The notes under the pieces were generated by a model that had not been told where the DNA came from, did no database searches, and saw only the letters and a program-made list of their open reading frames with translations. Position numbers and translations under genes: made by a program. A stretch of 16,732 nt of DNA, taken from NCBI GenBank assembly GCA_900546105.1, contig URBP01000046.1:1-16732 (forward strand), given 5' to 3'. This DNA comes from an uncultured Collinsella sp. Its GTDB lineage: Bacteria > Actinomycetota > Coriobacteriia > Coriobacteriales > Coriobacteriaceae. Below, piece by piece: positions 7,182-14,452 of the stretch. Positions within the stretch are counted from its first letter, which is position 1; each line of letters starts with the position of its first letter.

Positions 7182-8282
7182 ATGGCTGCAATTTTCAATA
7201 GCCCCAGCAAGTACATCCAGGGTCCGGACGAGCTCGCCAAGCTCGGCTCCTATGTCGAGCCGCTCGGCGCTAAGGCCCTCGTCATCGTGACGCCTTCGGG
7301 CAAGAAGCGCGTCGGTGCCAAGATCGAGGGCGGCTTTGCCGAGGCTAAGGCCGAGCTGCTGTTTGAGGACTTTAACGGCGAGTGCTCCAAGGGCGAGGTC
7401 GATCGCCTGGTTGCGCTCGCTCGCGACAACGGTTGCGACATCATCGTCGGCGTCGGTGGCGGCAAGATCCTCGACACCGCGAAGGCCGTCGCCTATTACC
7501 TGGAGTCTCCGGTTATCATTTGCCCCACCATCGCTTCGACCGATGCACCGTGCTCGGCACTTTCGGTGCTCTACACCGACGACGGCCAGTTCGACAAGTA
7601 CCTCTTCCTTAAGGCAAACCCCAATATCGTCCTGATGGATACGACGGTTATCGCGGCGAGCCCGGTGCGCCTGACGGTTTCCGGTATGGGCGATGCGCTC
7701 GCAACCTATTTCGAGGCTCAGGCAACGCACGATGCCGACGGCGGCACCTGCGCCGGCGGCAAGGGCGGAATGGCCGGCCTGGCGCTCGCCAAGCTCTGCT
7801 ACGAGACGCTCATGGCCGATGGCGTCAAGGCCAAGGTCGCGCTGGAGAAGGGTGCGCTCACGCCTGCCGTCGAGCACATCATCGAGGCCAATACGCTGCT
7901 TTCGGGCATTGGCTTTGAGAGCTCGGGCCTTGCTGCTGCTCATGCCATCCACAATGGTCTGACGATGCTGCCCGAGTGCCACAGCATGTATCACGGCGAG
8001 AAGGTCGCCTTCGGCACCATCGTCCAGCTGGTACTCGAGGATGCCCCGACCGAGAAGCTCGAGGAAGTCTTGGGCTTCTGCATTGAGCTGGGCCTGCCGG
8101 TCACGATGAAGGAACTTGGCGTTGCCGAGGTTACGCGCGAGCAGGCCATGATTGTTGCCGAGGCCGCCTGCGCACCCGATGACACCATGTGCAACATGCC
8201 GTTTGAGGTGACGCCCGAGATGGTCGCAAACGCCATCCTGGGTGCCGACGCGCTGGGCCACTACTATCTCATGGATGAGTAA
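7182..8282 (+). CDS. gldA: Glycerol dehydrogenase
   Basis: GldA oxidises glycerol to dihydroxyacetone with NAD+, or runs in reverse on related ketols, in the cytoplasm with a zinc ion. The 366-residue length matches the family. Motifs are VGGGKILDTAK (91-101), STDAPCSALSVLYT (119-132), and the zinc ligands Asp171 (GMGDALATYFEA), His254 (AAAHAIHNG) and His271 (MYHGEKVAFG). The start lies 16 bases after the upstream gene's terminator with only a weak GGGAT-type ribosome site. Expression may depend on read-through, or on a promoter within the preceding gene. Its own strong terminator follows. No dihydroxyacetone kinase is present nearby, so its pathway partner lies elsewhere. Confidence 0.94.
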   Translation: MAAIFNSPSKYIQGPDELAKLGSYVEPLGAKALVIVTPSGKKRVGAKIEGGFAEAKAELLFEDFNGECSKGEVDRLVALARDNGCDIIVGVGGGKILDTAKAVAYYLESPVIICPTIASTDAPCSALSVLYTDDGQFDKYLFLKANPNIVLMDTTVIAASPVRLTVSGMGDALATYFEAQATHDADGGTCAGGKGGMAGLALAKLCYETLMADGVKAKVALEKGALTPAVEHIIEANTLLSGIGFESSGLAAAHAIHNGLTMLPECHSMYHGEKVAFGTIVQLVLEDAPTEKLEEVLGFCIELGLPVTMKELGVAEVTREQAMIVAEAACAPDDTMCNMPFEVTPEMVANAILGADALGHYYLMDE

Positions 8283-8294
8283 ATCAAGCTAAGG

Positions 8295-8330
8295 AAGGGG
8301 CAAAACCAACAGATGGTTTTGCCCCTTTTT
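8295..8330 (+). terminator. Intrinsic terminator after gldA
   Basis: A perfect 12-bp stem (8297-8308 GGGGCAAAACCA with 8314-8325) has a 5-base loop and five following T residues. It lies 14 bases past the gldA stop. Confidence 0.95.
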
Positions 8331-8334
8331 GCTA

Positions 8335-8365
8335 TGGTGCAAAGGGGTCAGGTTACTTTGCACCA
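8335..8365. repeat. REP-like palindrome, copy 2
   Basis: The outer stem TGGTGCAAA/TTTGCACCA (8335-8343 with 8357-8365) is perfect and gains one more G-C pair inside. Read on the minus strand, its core matches copy 1 at 999-1027: CAAAG-TAA-CCTGACCCCTTTG. It sits between the gldA terminator and the next start codon (30 bases away), so it will be in that gene's leader if the transcript starts upstream. Confidence 0.65.
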
Positions 8366-8395
8366 ATCGTTGTTTGATGAAGGGCGGATTCTCGT

Positions 8396-9463
8396 ATGGC
8401 GCTTCCTATGGTTTATGGCGGTCCCGGCCGGTATGTTCAGGGGCCGGGCGAACTTTCGCGTCAGGGCAGGTATTTGTCATGGTTGGGCTGCGCTGCCTAT
8501 GTCTTGTTTGACCAGGGCACCGAGGATCGGCTGTGCAGGCAGATCGTCGATGGATTTCTGGACGAAGATCTAAGCGAGCCGTTCTTTAAGATTTATAACG
8601 GTCCGTGTACGGAAGAGGCCGTTGTCGGAATGGCTCAGGAAGCCCAGGCCGAGTACTGCGACATGGTGGTGGGCATTGGCGGCGGCAAGATGCTCGATAT
8701 CGCCAAGGCCGTTGCGTTTTATGCCGAGCTGCCGTTGTGTGTATGCCCCACGGCGGCTTCGATGGACGGCCCGTGCAGTGCGATTTCGGTGCTGTATCAC
8801 GAGGATGGGTCGTTCGACCGCTACTTGATACTCGACAAAAATCCCGATCTGGTCGTGGTTGATACCAACGTGGTTGCGGCAGCACCACTGCGGATGACGG
8901 TCGCTGGTATGGGCGACGCACTGGCAACGTACTTCGAGGCGCGTTCGTGTGCCGCGGCGCACGGCGCTAACGAGCACGGTGGCGCGCCGGGGCACTTGGC
9001 CTTGGTTACGGCTCGTGCCTGCTATGACACGCTCATGGAGTGCGGCGTCGCTGCCAAGCGCGATCTCAAAAAGGGCCGTATATCGCCTGCGGTTGAGCGT
9101 CTGATCGAGTGCAATATTCTGCTTTCGGGTGTTGGCTTTGAGAGTGGCGGCCTGGCGTTGGCACATGCCATCGCCAACGGTCTGACGATTCTGCTCGAGT
9201 GCAAGGCCATGCATGGTGAGGCCGTGGCATTTGGTCTGGTGGTGCAGCTGCGCCTGGAGCGTGCGCCCGAGCTTGATCAGGTGCTCGAGTTTTGCCAGCG
9301 CGTTGGTCTGCCGACGACGCTCGAGGAGCTGGGCCTTGGCGAGATTTCCGATGCCGACCTGATGAGCGTTGCGGATGCGACCTTTAGAAACGAACGCAAT
9401 ATGGCCAACGAGCAGGCCAAGGTGACCAAACAAAAGCTCGTGCAGCTCATGCGCGAGGCATAG
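8396..9463 (+). CDS. Glycerol dehydrogenase-like paralogue
   Basis: This 355-residue product is a diverged copy of the GldA encoded just upstream. It keeps the fold and catalytic set: IGGGKMLDIAK (94-104), SMDGPCSAISVLYHEDG, Asp174 in GMGDALATYFEA, His257 in LAHAIANG, and His273 in AMHGEAVAFG. Differences near the active site include SMDGP for STDAP and HAIAN for HAIHN. The C-terminus is shorter and lysine-rich (MANEQAKVTKQK), so the substrate may differ. The N-terminal strand lacks the usual PSGKKR-like segment. The start at 8396 has GAAGGGCGG about eight bases before it. No promoter is obvious between the upstream terminator and the start. Duplication in place is the simplest origin. Confidence 0.88.
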   Translation: MALPMVYGGPGRYVQGPGELSRQGRYLSWLGCAAYVLFDQGTEDRLCRQIVDGFLDEDLSEPFFKIYNGPCTEEAVVGMAQEAQAEYCDMVVGIGGGKMLDIAKAVAFYAELPLCVCPTAASMDGPCSAISVLYHEDGSFDRYLILDKNPDLVVVDTNVVAAAPLRMTVAGMGDALATYFEARSCAAAHGANEHGGAPGHLALVTARACYDTLMECGVAAKRDLKKGRISPAVERLIECNILLSGVGFESGGLALAHAIANGLTILLECKAMHGEAVAFGLVVQLRLERAPELDQVLEFCQRVGLPTTLEELGLGEISDADLMSVADATFRNERNMANEQAKVTKQKLVQLMREA

Positions 9464-9543
9464 TTTGGCGCTTGATCGACCTTGTGCAATCGAGGCGGCG
9501 ATAGGCCATGGGCTATTTGCCTCAAAGGTGCTCCGCGTGTAAT

Positions 9544-9574
9544 TTGCCCGAGGCGTGGGCCGATAGCGTATCAT
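9544..9574 (+). promoter_or_regulatory. Possible promoter of the iron-sulfur protein gene
   Basis: TTGCCC (9544-9549) and TATCAT (9569-9574) are separated by 19 bases, a long spacing. The start codon is at 9615. No terminator is seen after the preceding gene, so read-through is also possible. Confidence 0.3.
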
Positions 9575-9614
9575 TATCTCTTGCTTGTTTGCACTGCTCA
9601 GGGAGGGGCCGCGC

Positions 9615-10868
9615 ATGGCGCAGGAACACGATCTGTTTGATGACATTATCGAGATCAGCAAGGGTTTCGACTTTCTTAAAAACCCGCTTGGCGGCGTGAC
9701 CGACGCGCTCGATCCGTCAGCGCCGCAGTGGAATCCTGCCGACTATAAGGAGCGTCCGCGCGGCAACACGATTCCGTGTCTGACCTGCAAAAACGAAAAG
9801 AGCGGCTGCACCGCGTGCATGGACGTGTGCCCGGTCAACGCTATCGAGGTCGAGGAAGACGCCATCGAGATCCTCGACTCCTGTCGCAAGTGCGGCCTGT
9901 GCGCCGCTGCCTGTCCGACCGAGGCGATCATCTCGCCGCGATTGGCGCCCAAAAACCTGTATGACGACATTGTCTCGGCAGCTACGAGCCACGAGACCGC
10001 CTACGTCACCTGCACGCGCGCCCTTAAGCGCATGCCGCGCGAGAACGAGGTCGTCGTTGCCTGCGTGGGCGATATTACGGCCGAGACCTGGTTCTCGGTG
10101 CTGGCCGACTATCCCAACGTGAGCGTCTACCTGCCACTGGGCGTGTGCGATAAGTGCCGCAACACCGGCGGTGAGGACATTCTGGGCGAGGCAATCGCCA
10201 CTGCCGAGGAGTGGGCCGGCACGGGTATGGGCCTGGAGGTCGACCCCAAGAGCCTCAAGTGCCATAAGCTTCGCGAGTACGAGCGCAAGGAGTACATGGA
10301 AAAGATCGCCCGTACGACGGGCCTGACGGTGACCAAGCTCAACCCGGCGACGGCGGCGCTGGCCTCGGTGACGCAAAAGCTCAAGGCCCACCGCCATCAG
10401 ATTACCCAGCTGGAGCGCACGCTCAACACCATGTGCGGCACCACGACGGCCAAACGTCGCCGCACGCTTACGCACGGGCGCCAGCTGGTACTCTCGACGC
10501 TGCAAAACCATCCCGAGCTTGCCCAGAACATGCAGGTGAGCACGCCGGAATGCGATTTTGACAAGTGCACGTCGTGCGGCGAGTGCGTCAACGTGTGCCC
10601 CACGTTTGCCTGCGATCTGGTAGGAAGCGGCCGCTTTGCGTTGGAGTCCACGTATTGCCTGGGTTGCGGAGCCTGCGTCAAGGTGTGCCCCGAGCATGCG
10701 CTTAAGCTGGTTGAACATGATGCATCCAACTTAGTCGTCGTCGATCCCGAGGCCGAGGAAAAGGCCGCCCAGAAGGCTAAGGCCCACGAAGAAGCCCAGA
10801 AGGTCAAGGCCGAGGCAAAGGCTAAGCTCGGCAAGATGCTCGATCAGGTGGAGAAGCTCGCGGACTAG
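9615..10868 (+). CDS. Multi-cluster [4Fe-4S] ferredoxin-like protein
   Basis: This is a cytoplasmic electron-transfer protein of unknown partner, 417 residues. The N-terminal half has Cys55, 58, 65, 68, 72 (CxxC-x6-CxxCx3CP) and Cys90, 93, 96, 100 (CRKCGLCAAACP). The C-terminal half has Cys318, 321, 324, 328 and Cys348, 351, 354, 358, each CxxCxxCxxxCP, giving about four clusters. Between them lies an unrecognised alpha/beta segment (~125-215) with Cys133, 150, 178 and 181, then a basic helical stretch (216-300). The end (379-410) is a charged Ala/Lys/Glu coiled coil. The start at 9615 is chosen because GGGAGGGG lies six bases upstream; an upstream ATG at 9585 overlaps it. It follows the dehydrogenase block, but no direct link is shown. 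Confidence 0.85.
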   Translation: MAQEHDLFDDIIEISKGFDFLKNPLGGVTDALDPSAPQWNPADYKERPRGNTIPCLTCKNEKSGCTACMDVCPVNAIEVEEDAIEILDSCRKCGLCAAACPTEAIISPRLAPKNLYDDIVSAATSHETAYVTCTRALKRMPRENEVVVACVGDITAETWFSVLADYPNVSVYLPLGVCDKCRNTGGEDILGEAIATAEEWAGTGMGLEVDPKSLKCHKLREYERKEYMEKIARTTGLTVTKLNPATAALASVTQKLKAHRHQITQLERTLNTMCGTTTAKRRRTLTHGRQLVLSTLQNHPELAQNMQVSTPECDFDKCTSCGECVNVCPTFACDLVGSGRFALESTYCLGCGACVKVCPEHALKLVEHDASNLVVVDPEAEEKAAQKAKAHEEAQKVKAEAKAKLGKMLDQVEKLAD

Positions 10869-10895
10869 TCAGCGACCCCTATCTCTGCTTCATTT

Positions 10896-10939
10896 GCGCC
10901 GCCGTGGCGTCCGGGTTCGCCCAGATGCTGCGGCGGCGC
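10896..10939. repeat. Inverted repeat between the iron-sulfur gene and ychF
   Basis: GCGCCGCCG (10896-10904) and CGGCGGCGC (10931-10939) are perfect 9-bp arms around a 26-base centre that itself holds GGG-TTCG-CCC. There is no T-run. The right arm abuts the TATACT -10 box of ychF. It may be a weak terminator for the upstream gene, an operator, or both. Confidence 0.5.
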
Positions 10940-10945
10940 TATACT
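10916..10945 (+). promoter_or_regulatory. Candidate ychF promoter
   Basis: A good -10 TATACT lies at 10940-10945, with a weak -35 TTCGCC at 10916-10921 (18-base spacing). It sits 38 bases before the GTG start, leaving a short leader with AGGAG. Confidence 0.45.
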
Positions 10946-10982
10946 TATGCAGTTTAAAGTACCTGTACCAAAAGGAGCTGTC

Positions 10983-12059
<1,077 letters not shown>

Positions 12060-12070
12060 GGACGACGCAT

Positions 12071-12454
12071 ATGTTTAAATATGGCAAAAAAGCTGGCTAC
12101 ATGGGTATTGCGCTGCTCGTACTTGCGGTGATTCCGCTGGTGGTCGCAGCGTGTGTTATCCCCAACATTGGTCCCGAGGTGGCAACAAAGTTTAATGCTG
12201 CCGGCGAGGCGACGCGCTGGGGCAAGAGCTACGAGTTGCTGGCGTTGCCGGTGCTCAATCTGCTGCTGAGCGTGGCGACGTACTTTACGGCGGGACGCCA
12301 GGCAAAAAACAACGATGACTCCGCCGCCATGGCACGCATCGTGTGCGAGCGCTACCTGCGCAACGGTTGCATCACGGGTGTATTTCTCAACGTAATCAAC
12401 GTCTACTTTATGTATTCGGCGATTACCGGTATGGGCTTTGGCCTGGGCTTTTAG
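12071..12454 (+). CDS. Small DUF1648-type membrane protein
   Basis: The 127-residue product has three likely membrane helices: ~11-31 (GIALLVLAVIPLVVAACVI), ~54-73, and ~97-120. Between the first two is the segment IPNIGPEVATKFNAAGEATR, the Pro/Phe-Asn/Gly pattern of the DUF1648 domain found in SdpI-like proteins. The SdpI partner domain is absent. The function is unknown. It starts 11 bases after ychF with AAGGA as its ribosome site, so the two are probably cotranscribed. It converges with the minus-strand gene whose stop is nine bases away. An immunity role is conceivable by family only, and nothing here shows a toxin. Confidence 0.75.
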   Translation: MFKYGKKAGYMGIALLVLAVIPLVVAACVIPNIGPEVATKFNAAGEATRWGKSYELLALPVLNLLLSVATYFTAGRQAKNNDDSAAMARIVCERYLRNGCITGVFLNVINVYFMYSAITGMGFGLGF

Positions 12455-12463
12455 CTTGCGCCT

Positions 12464-12853
12464 TTAGGCAACGAGCCTGCAAGCATATTCGATGGCTGCT
12501 GCGAGGCCGCCGCTCGATCGTGGTTGAAAGACCATGTCGGCGGCGGCCTCGTTTTCGTATCCGGCACCGCGAAGGGCGAGCGCGACGCCGGCTTCCAGGA
12601 GAAGGGGCAGGCCACGCTGGCTGGTTACGATTACGGCAGCCTGATTGAGCGAGCGGCTGTGCGCTTGGCATTGGATGGCAAGCGCACCTTGCGCCGGACA
12701 AGGGACCAGAACGGCGGCGACGCGACTTGATAGCAATGCAAATGCTGTGCGCTCATCGGGCGAAAGATATTCTGCTTCAACGACGACGAGCTTGGGCGGT
12801 GCGCTGTTTGTGCGAAGCGTGGCTCGGTACGTGCGGACCGAAGAACCCGACAT
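12464..12853 (-). CDS. Small degenerate HAD-like protein, divergent from an Xre regulator
   Basis: The function is not recognised. This 129-residue protein resembles the C-terminal part of Cof-type HAD phosphatases: QGALAIQ, then LPLLLEAGVALAL, ENEAAADMVF, and SSGGLAAAIEYA. These follow the order KGxAL / NDxPMLExAGxxVAM / AADxV / GVAxAIE. The catalytic GDxxND is replaced by TSQRGLP. Near the start, KLVVVEAEYLSPDE sits where DxDGT would be expected, with Glu-Ala-Glu instead. It is too short to hold a cap domain. It is therefore probably non-catalytic or a fragment. The start at 12853 is set by CAGGAG six bases upstream; a GTG or ATG-like start further up at 12877 would lie in the operator. Transcription probably starts in the shared palindrome. 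Confidence 0.65.
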   Translation of the reverse strand: MSGSSVRTYRATLRTNSAPPKLVVVEAEYLSPDERTAFALLSSRVAAVLVPCPAQGALAIQCQAHSRSLNQAAVIVTSQRGLPLLLEAGVALALRGAGYENEAAADMVFQPRSSGGLAAAIEYACRLVA

Positions 12854-12876
12854 AGAAAACTCCTGTGTATTCGGCA

Positions 12877-12900
12877 AAACGTAAACTATAGTTTACGTTT
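12877..12900. promoter_or_regulatory. 24-bp perfect palindrome: shared operator/promoter of the divergent pair
   Basis: The half-site AAACGTAAACTA is followed by its exact complement. Because TATAGT spans the centre on each strand (12887-12892 on plus, mirrored on minus), both divergent -10 boxes lie within it. Starts would fall near 12899 (+) and 12878 (-), fitting the genes at 12930 and 12853. A dimer of the adjacent Xre protein is the natural candidate ligand. Confidence 0.75.
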
Positions 12901-12929
12901 ATGTTCGGCTCCATTTCAAACTCGGCTGC

Positions 12930-13148
12930 ATGGACGAACGTGCGAAACAGATTCTTGGCAGGCGGGGCGAAGAGACACGCAGAGACCTTGGTATCTCCAA
13001 GGTTGATTTTTGTGTGGCGACAGGAATCAGCCGACCCTACCTCGACCGAATCGAAGATGGGACGGCAAATTTCACGCTCAAGGTTCTATTTAAGATCGCG
13101 CCCGCACTCGGCATGACGGTGTCAGAGCTTCTCGAGGGTATCGAATAG
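12930..13148 (+). CDS. Xre-family helix-turn-helix regulator
   Basis: This 72-residue DNA-binding protein is almost entirely one HTH_3 domain. The helix-turn-helix is SKVDFCVATGISRPYLDRIEDG (about 23-44), followed by the usual FTLKVLFKIAPALGMTVSELLEG. There is no extra sensing domain, so regulation would be by dimerisation or a partner protein. The start codon lacks a clear ribosome site and lies ~30 bases from the predicted transcript start. It faces away from the HAD-like gene across a perfect palindrome, the standard layout of an autoregulated repressor controlling a neighbour. The gene ends 22 bases from the convergent asparaginase gene. Confidence 0.88.
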   Translation: MDERAKQILGRRGEETRRDLGISKVDFCVATGISRPYLDRIEDGTANFTLKVLFKIAPALGMTVSELLEGIE

Positions 13149-13157
13149 GGGATACCC
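13136..13157. terminator. Small hairpin between convergent xre and ansA genes
   Basis: Stem GGGTATC/GATACCC (13136-13142 with 13151-13157) spans the stop codon of the regulator, with an 8-base loop. No T-run follows on either strand, so termination is uncertain. Confidence 0.3.
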
Positions 13158-13170
13158 GTCGACAACTGAA

Positions 13171-14184
13171 TTAGGCCATCGGGATGCGGTCGTGGTTGAC
13201 TTGGCTGTAGAACAGGCGCTGGATCTCGGCGGCATCGCGTGACTGGCCGAGTGCCCACATGGTTTTGGCCACGAGCGTCTCGGTGGTCATATCGTCGCCG
13301 CGCAGAATGCCCGGATGATCGGCGTAAGCACGGCCGACCTCATAAACGCCCAGATCGAGGCCCTCTTCGGGGACCTGCGTGGTCATAACGACGGTTCGGC
13401 CCGAATCGACCCAGCGGAAAATTGCCTCTTGGAACGACTCGCCCGACTCACCAAACTCGGGGATACCGCCAATGCCAAAGGTCTCCAGAATCACGGCGTC
13501 GTAGCTATCGGCAAGGGCGTCCAGGATACCCGGGTTTACGCCGGGCGTAAGCTTGAGTACAAATACGCGCGGGTCGATGCTGTCGTAGAAACGAACCGGG
13601 TCCTCGTTCTGGTGAGTGCCGTGGAGTCCGTTGCGAACGATGCGGTCGTTGCGGATATAGGCAATGGGCGGATAGTTGACGCTAATGAACGCGTTAAAGC
13701 TCATGGTACGCTGCTTGCGGGCGCGCGTGCCGGCAATGGCGACGCCGCCAAACACAATCGAGACATCGTGCGAGTGCTCGTCGAGCGCATAGAGCAGGCT
13801 CTGGTACAGGTTGAGCTTGGCGTCGGTAAAGGGATTGCCCATGGGCTTTTGCGAGCCGGTGAGCACGATGGGCTTGGGGCTGTCCTGAATCAGATAGGAA
13901 AGCGCCGCCGCGGTGTAGCTCATGGTGTCGGTGCCGTGCAGAATCACGAAGCCGTCGTGGTCGGCATAACCCTCGACGATGACGTCGCGGATACGCATCC
14001 AGTCACTGGGGCGCATATTGGTGCTGTCGATGTTCATGGGCTGCACGACGTCGAGCTCGCAGAGGCCCGAGATCTCGGGGACGCTCTGGGCGAGCTCCTC
14101 ACCGGTCAGGGCGGGGGAGAGGCCGTTGCCGTCCTCGGTCGATGCGATGGTGCCGCCCGTGGCGATGAGAAGGATGCGCTTCAT
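13171..14184 (-). CDS. ansA: L-asparaginase, cytoplasmic type I
   Basis: This enzyme hydrolyses L-asparagine to aspartate and ammonia. The 337-residue length and lack of a signal peptide fit the type I cytoplasmic enzyme. Catalytic residues visible are Thr12 (ATGGTIAST), Thr85-Asp86 (HGTDTMSYTAAALS) and Lys157 (GTRARKQRTMSFNAF). ATG at 14184 has AGGAA eight bases before it; the frame extends 24 codons further upstream, but those codons overlap the promoter region. It is transcribed alone, divergent from guaA, and converges with the xre gene. Confidence 0.95.
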   Translation of the reverse strand: MKRILLIATGGTIASTEDGNGLSPALTGEELAQSVPEISGLCELDVVQPMNIDSTNMRPSDWMRIRDVIVEGYADHDGFVILHGTDTMSYTAAALSYLIQDSPKPIVLTGSQKPMGNPFTDAKLNLYQSLLYALDEHSHDVSIVFGGVAIAGTRARKQRTMSFNAFISVNYPPIAYIRNDRIVRNGLHGTHQNEDPVRFYDSIDPRVFVLKLTPGVNPGILDALADSYDAVILETFGIGGIPEFGESGESFQEAIFRWVDSGRTVVMTTQVPEEGLDLGVYEVGRAYADHPGILRGDDMTTETLVAKTMWALGQSRDAAEIQRLFYSQVNHDRIPMA

Positions 14185-14235
14185 GCTGGTATTCCTATCG
14201 GTTTTGTCGCCGCAAGGGCGGAGTCGTTCGGCAGT

Positions 14236-14263
14236 ATTGTGGCACAGGGCGTCCAATGTTCAA
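14236..14263 (-). promoter_or_regulatory. Candidate ansA promoter
   Basis: On the minus strand, TTGAAC (14263-14258) and CACAAT (14241-14236) are separated by 16 bases, about 50 bases before the start codon. Each matches four of six consensus bases. Two GTAATAC copies lie just upstream (about 14266 and 14289), a possible regulator site. Confidence 0.35.
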
Positions 14264-14380
14264 ACGTAATACATCATCTGTAATGTTTAGTAATACTTCA
14301 ATTGCCGTCAAATAAGGGCCCAGGTCGTGCGTTTGCCGTGCGCTGATGGCCGCGAGGGACGAGAAACCCCATATAACGTG

Positions 14381-14386
14381 TACACT
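14381..14386 (+). promoter_or_regulatory. Possible -10 box of guaA
   Basis: TACACT lies 66 bases before the guaA start, within palindromic GTGTAC. No -35 is convincing. The leader between holds a GC-rich hairpin (GCGGG with CCCGC, about 14411-14433). No purine riboswitch core is seen. Confidence 0.3.
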
Positions 14387-14452
14387 ATGGAAGTTATTTT
14401 CGTTCATTCACGCGGGTGGGCACCGGCTCCCCGCCAACAAGAGGGGGAAACC

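Noticed and set aside
7164..8261. 365-codon minus-strand open frame opposite gldA
   Set aside because: gldA on the plus strand is unambiguous; the antisense product has no family resemblance.
12071..12454. Toxin-immunity (SdpI-like) gene
   Set aside because: Only the DUF1648-type N-terminal part is present, with no toxin gene nearby; it sits in a ychF operon instead.
12901..13116. ATG right at the predicted start of the Xre transcript, suggesting a leaderless gene
   Set aside because: Its frame does not encode the HTH protein and gives an unstructured peptide; the HTH frame starts at 12930.
14285..14452. Possible purine riboswitch ahead of guaA
   Set aside because: The conserved core and paired loops of the purine aptamer are not present; only a GC-rich hairpin is seen.
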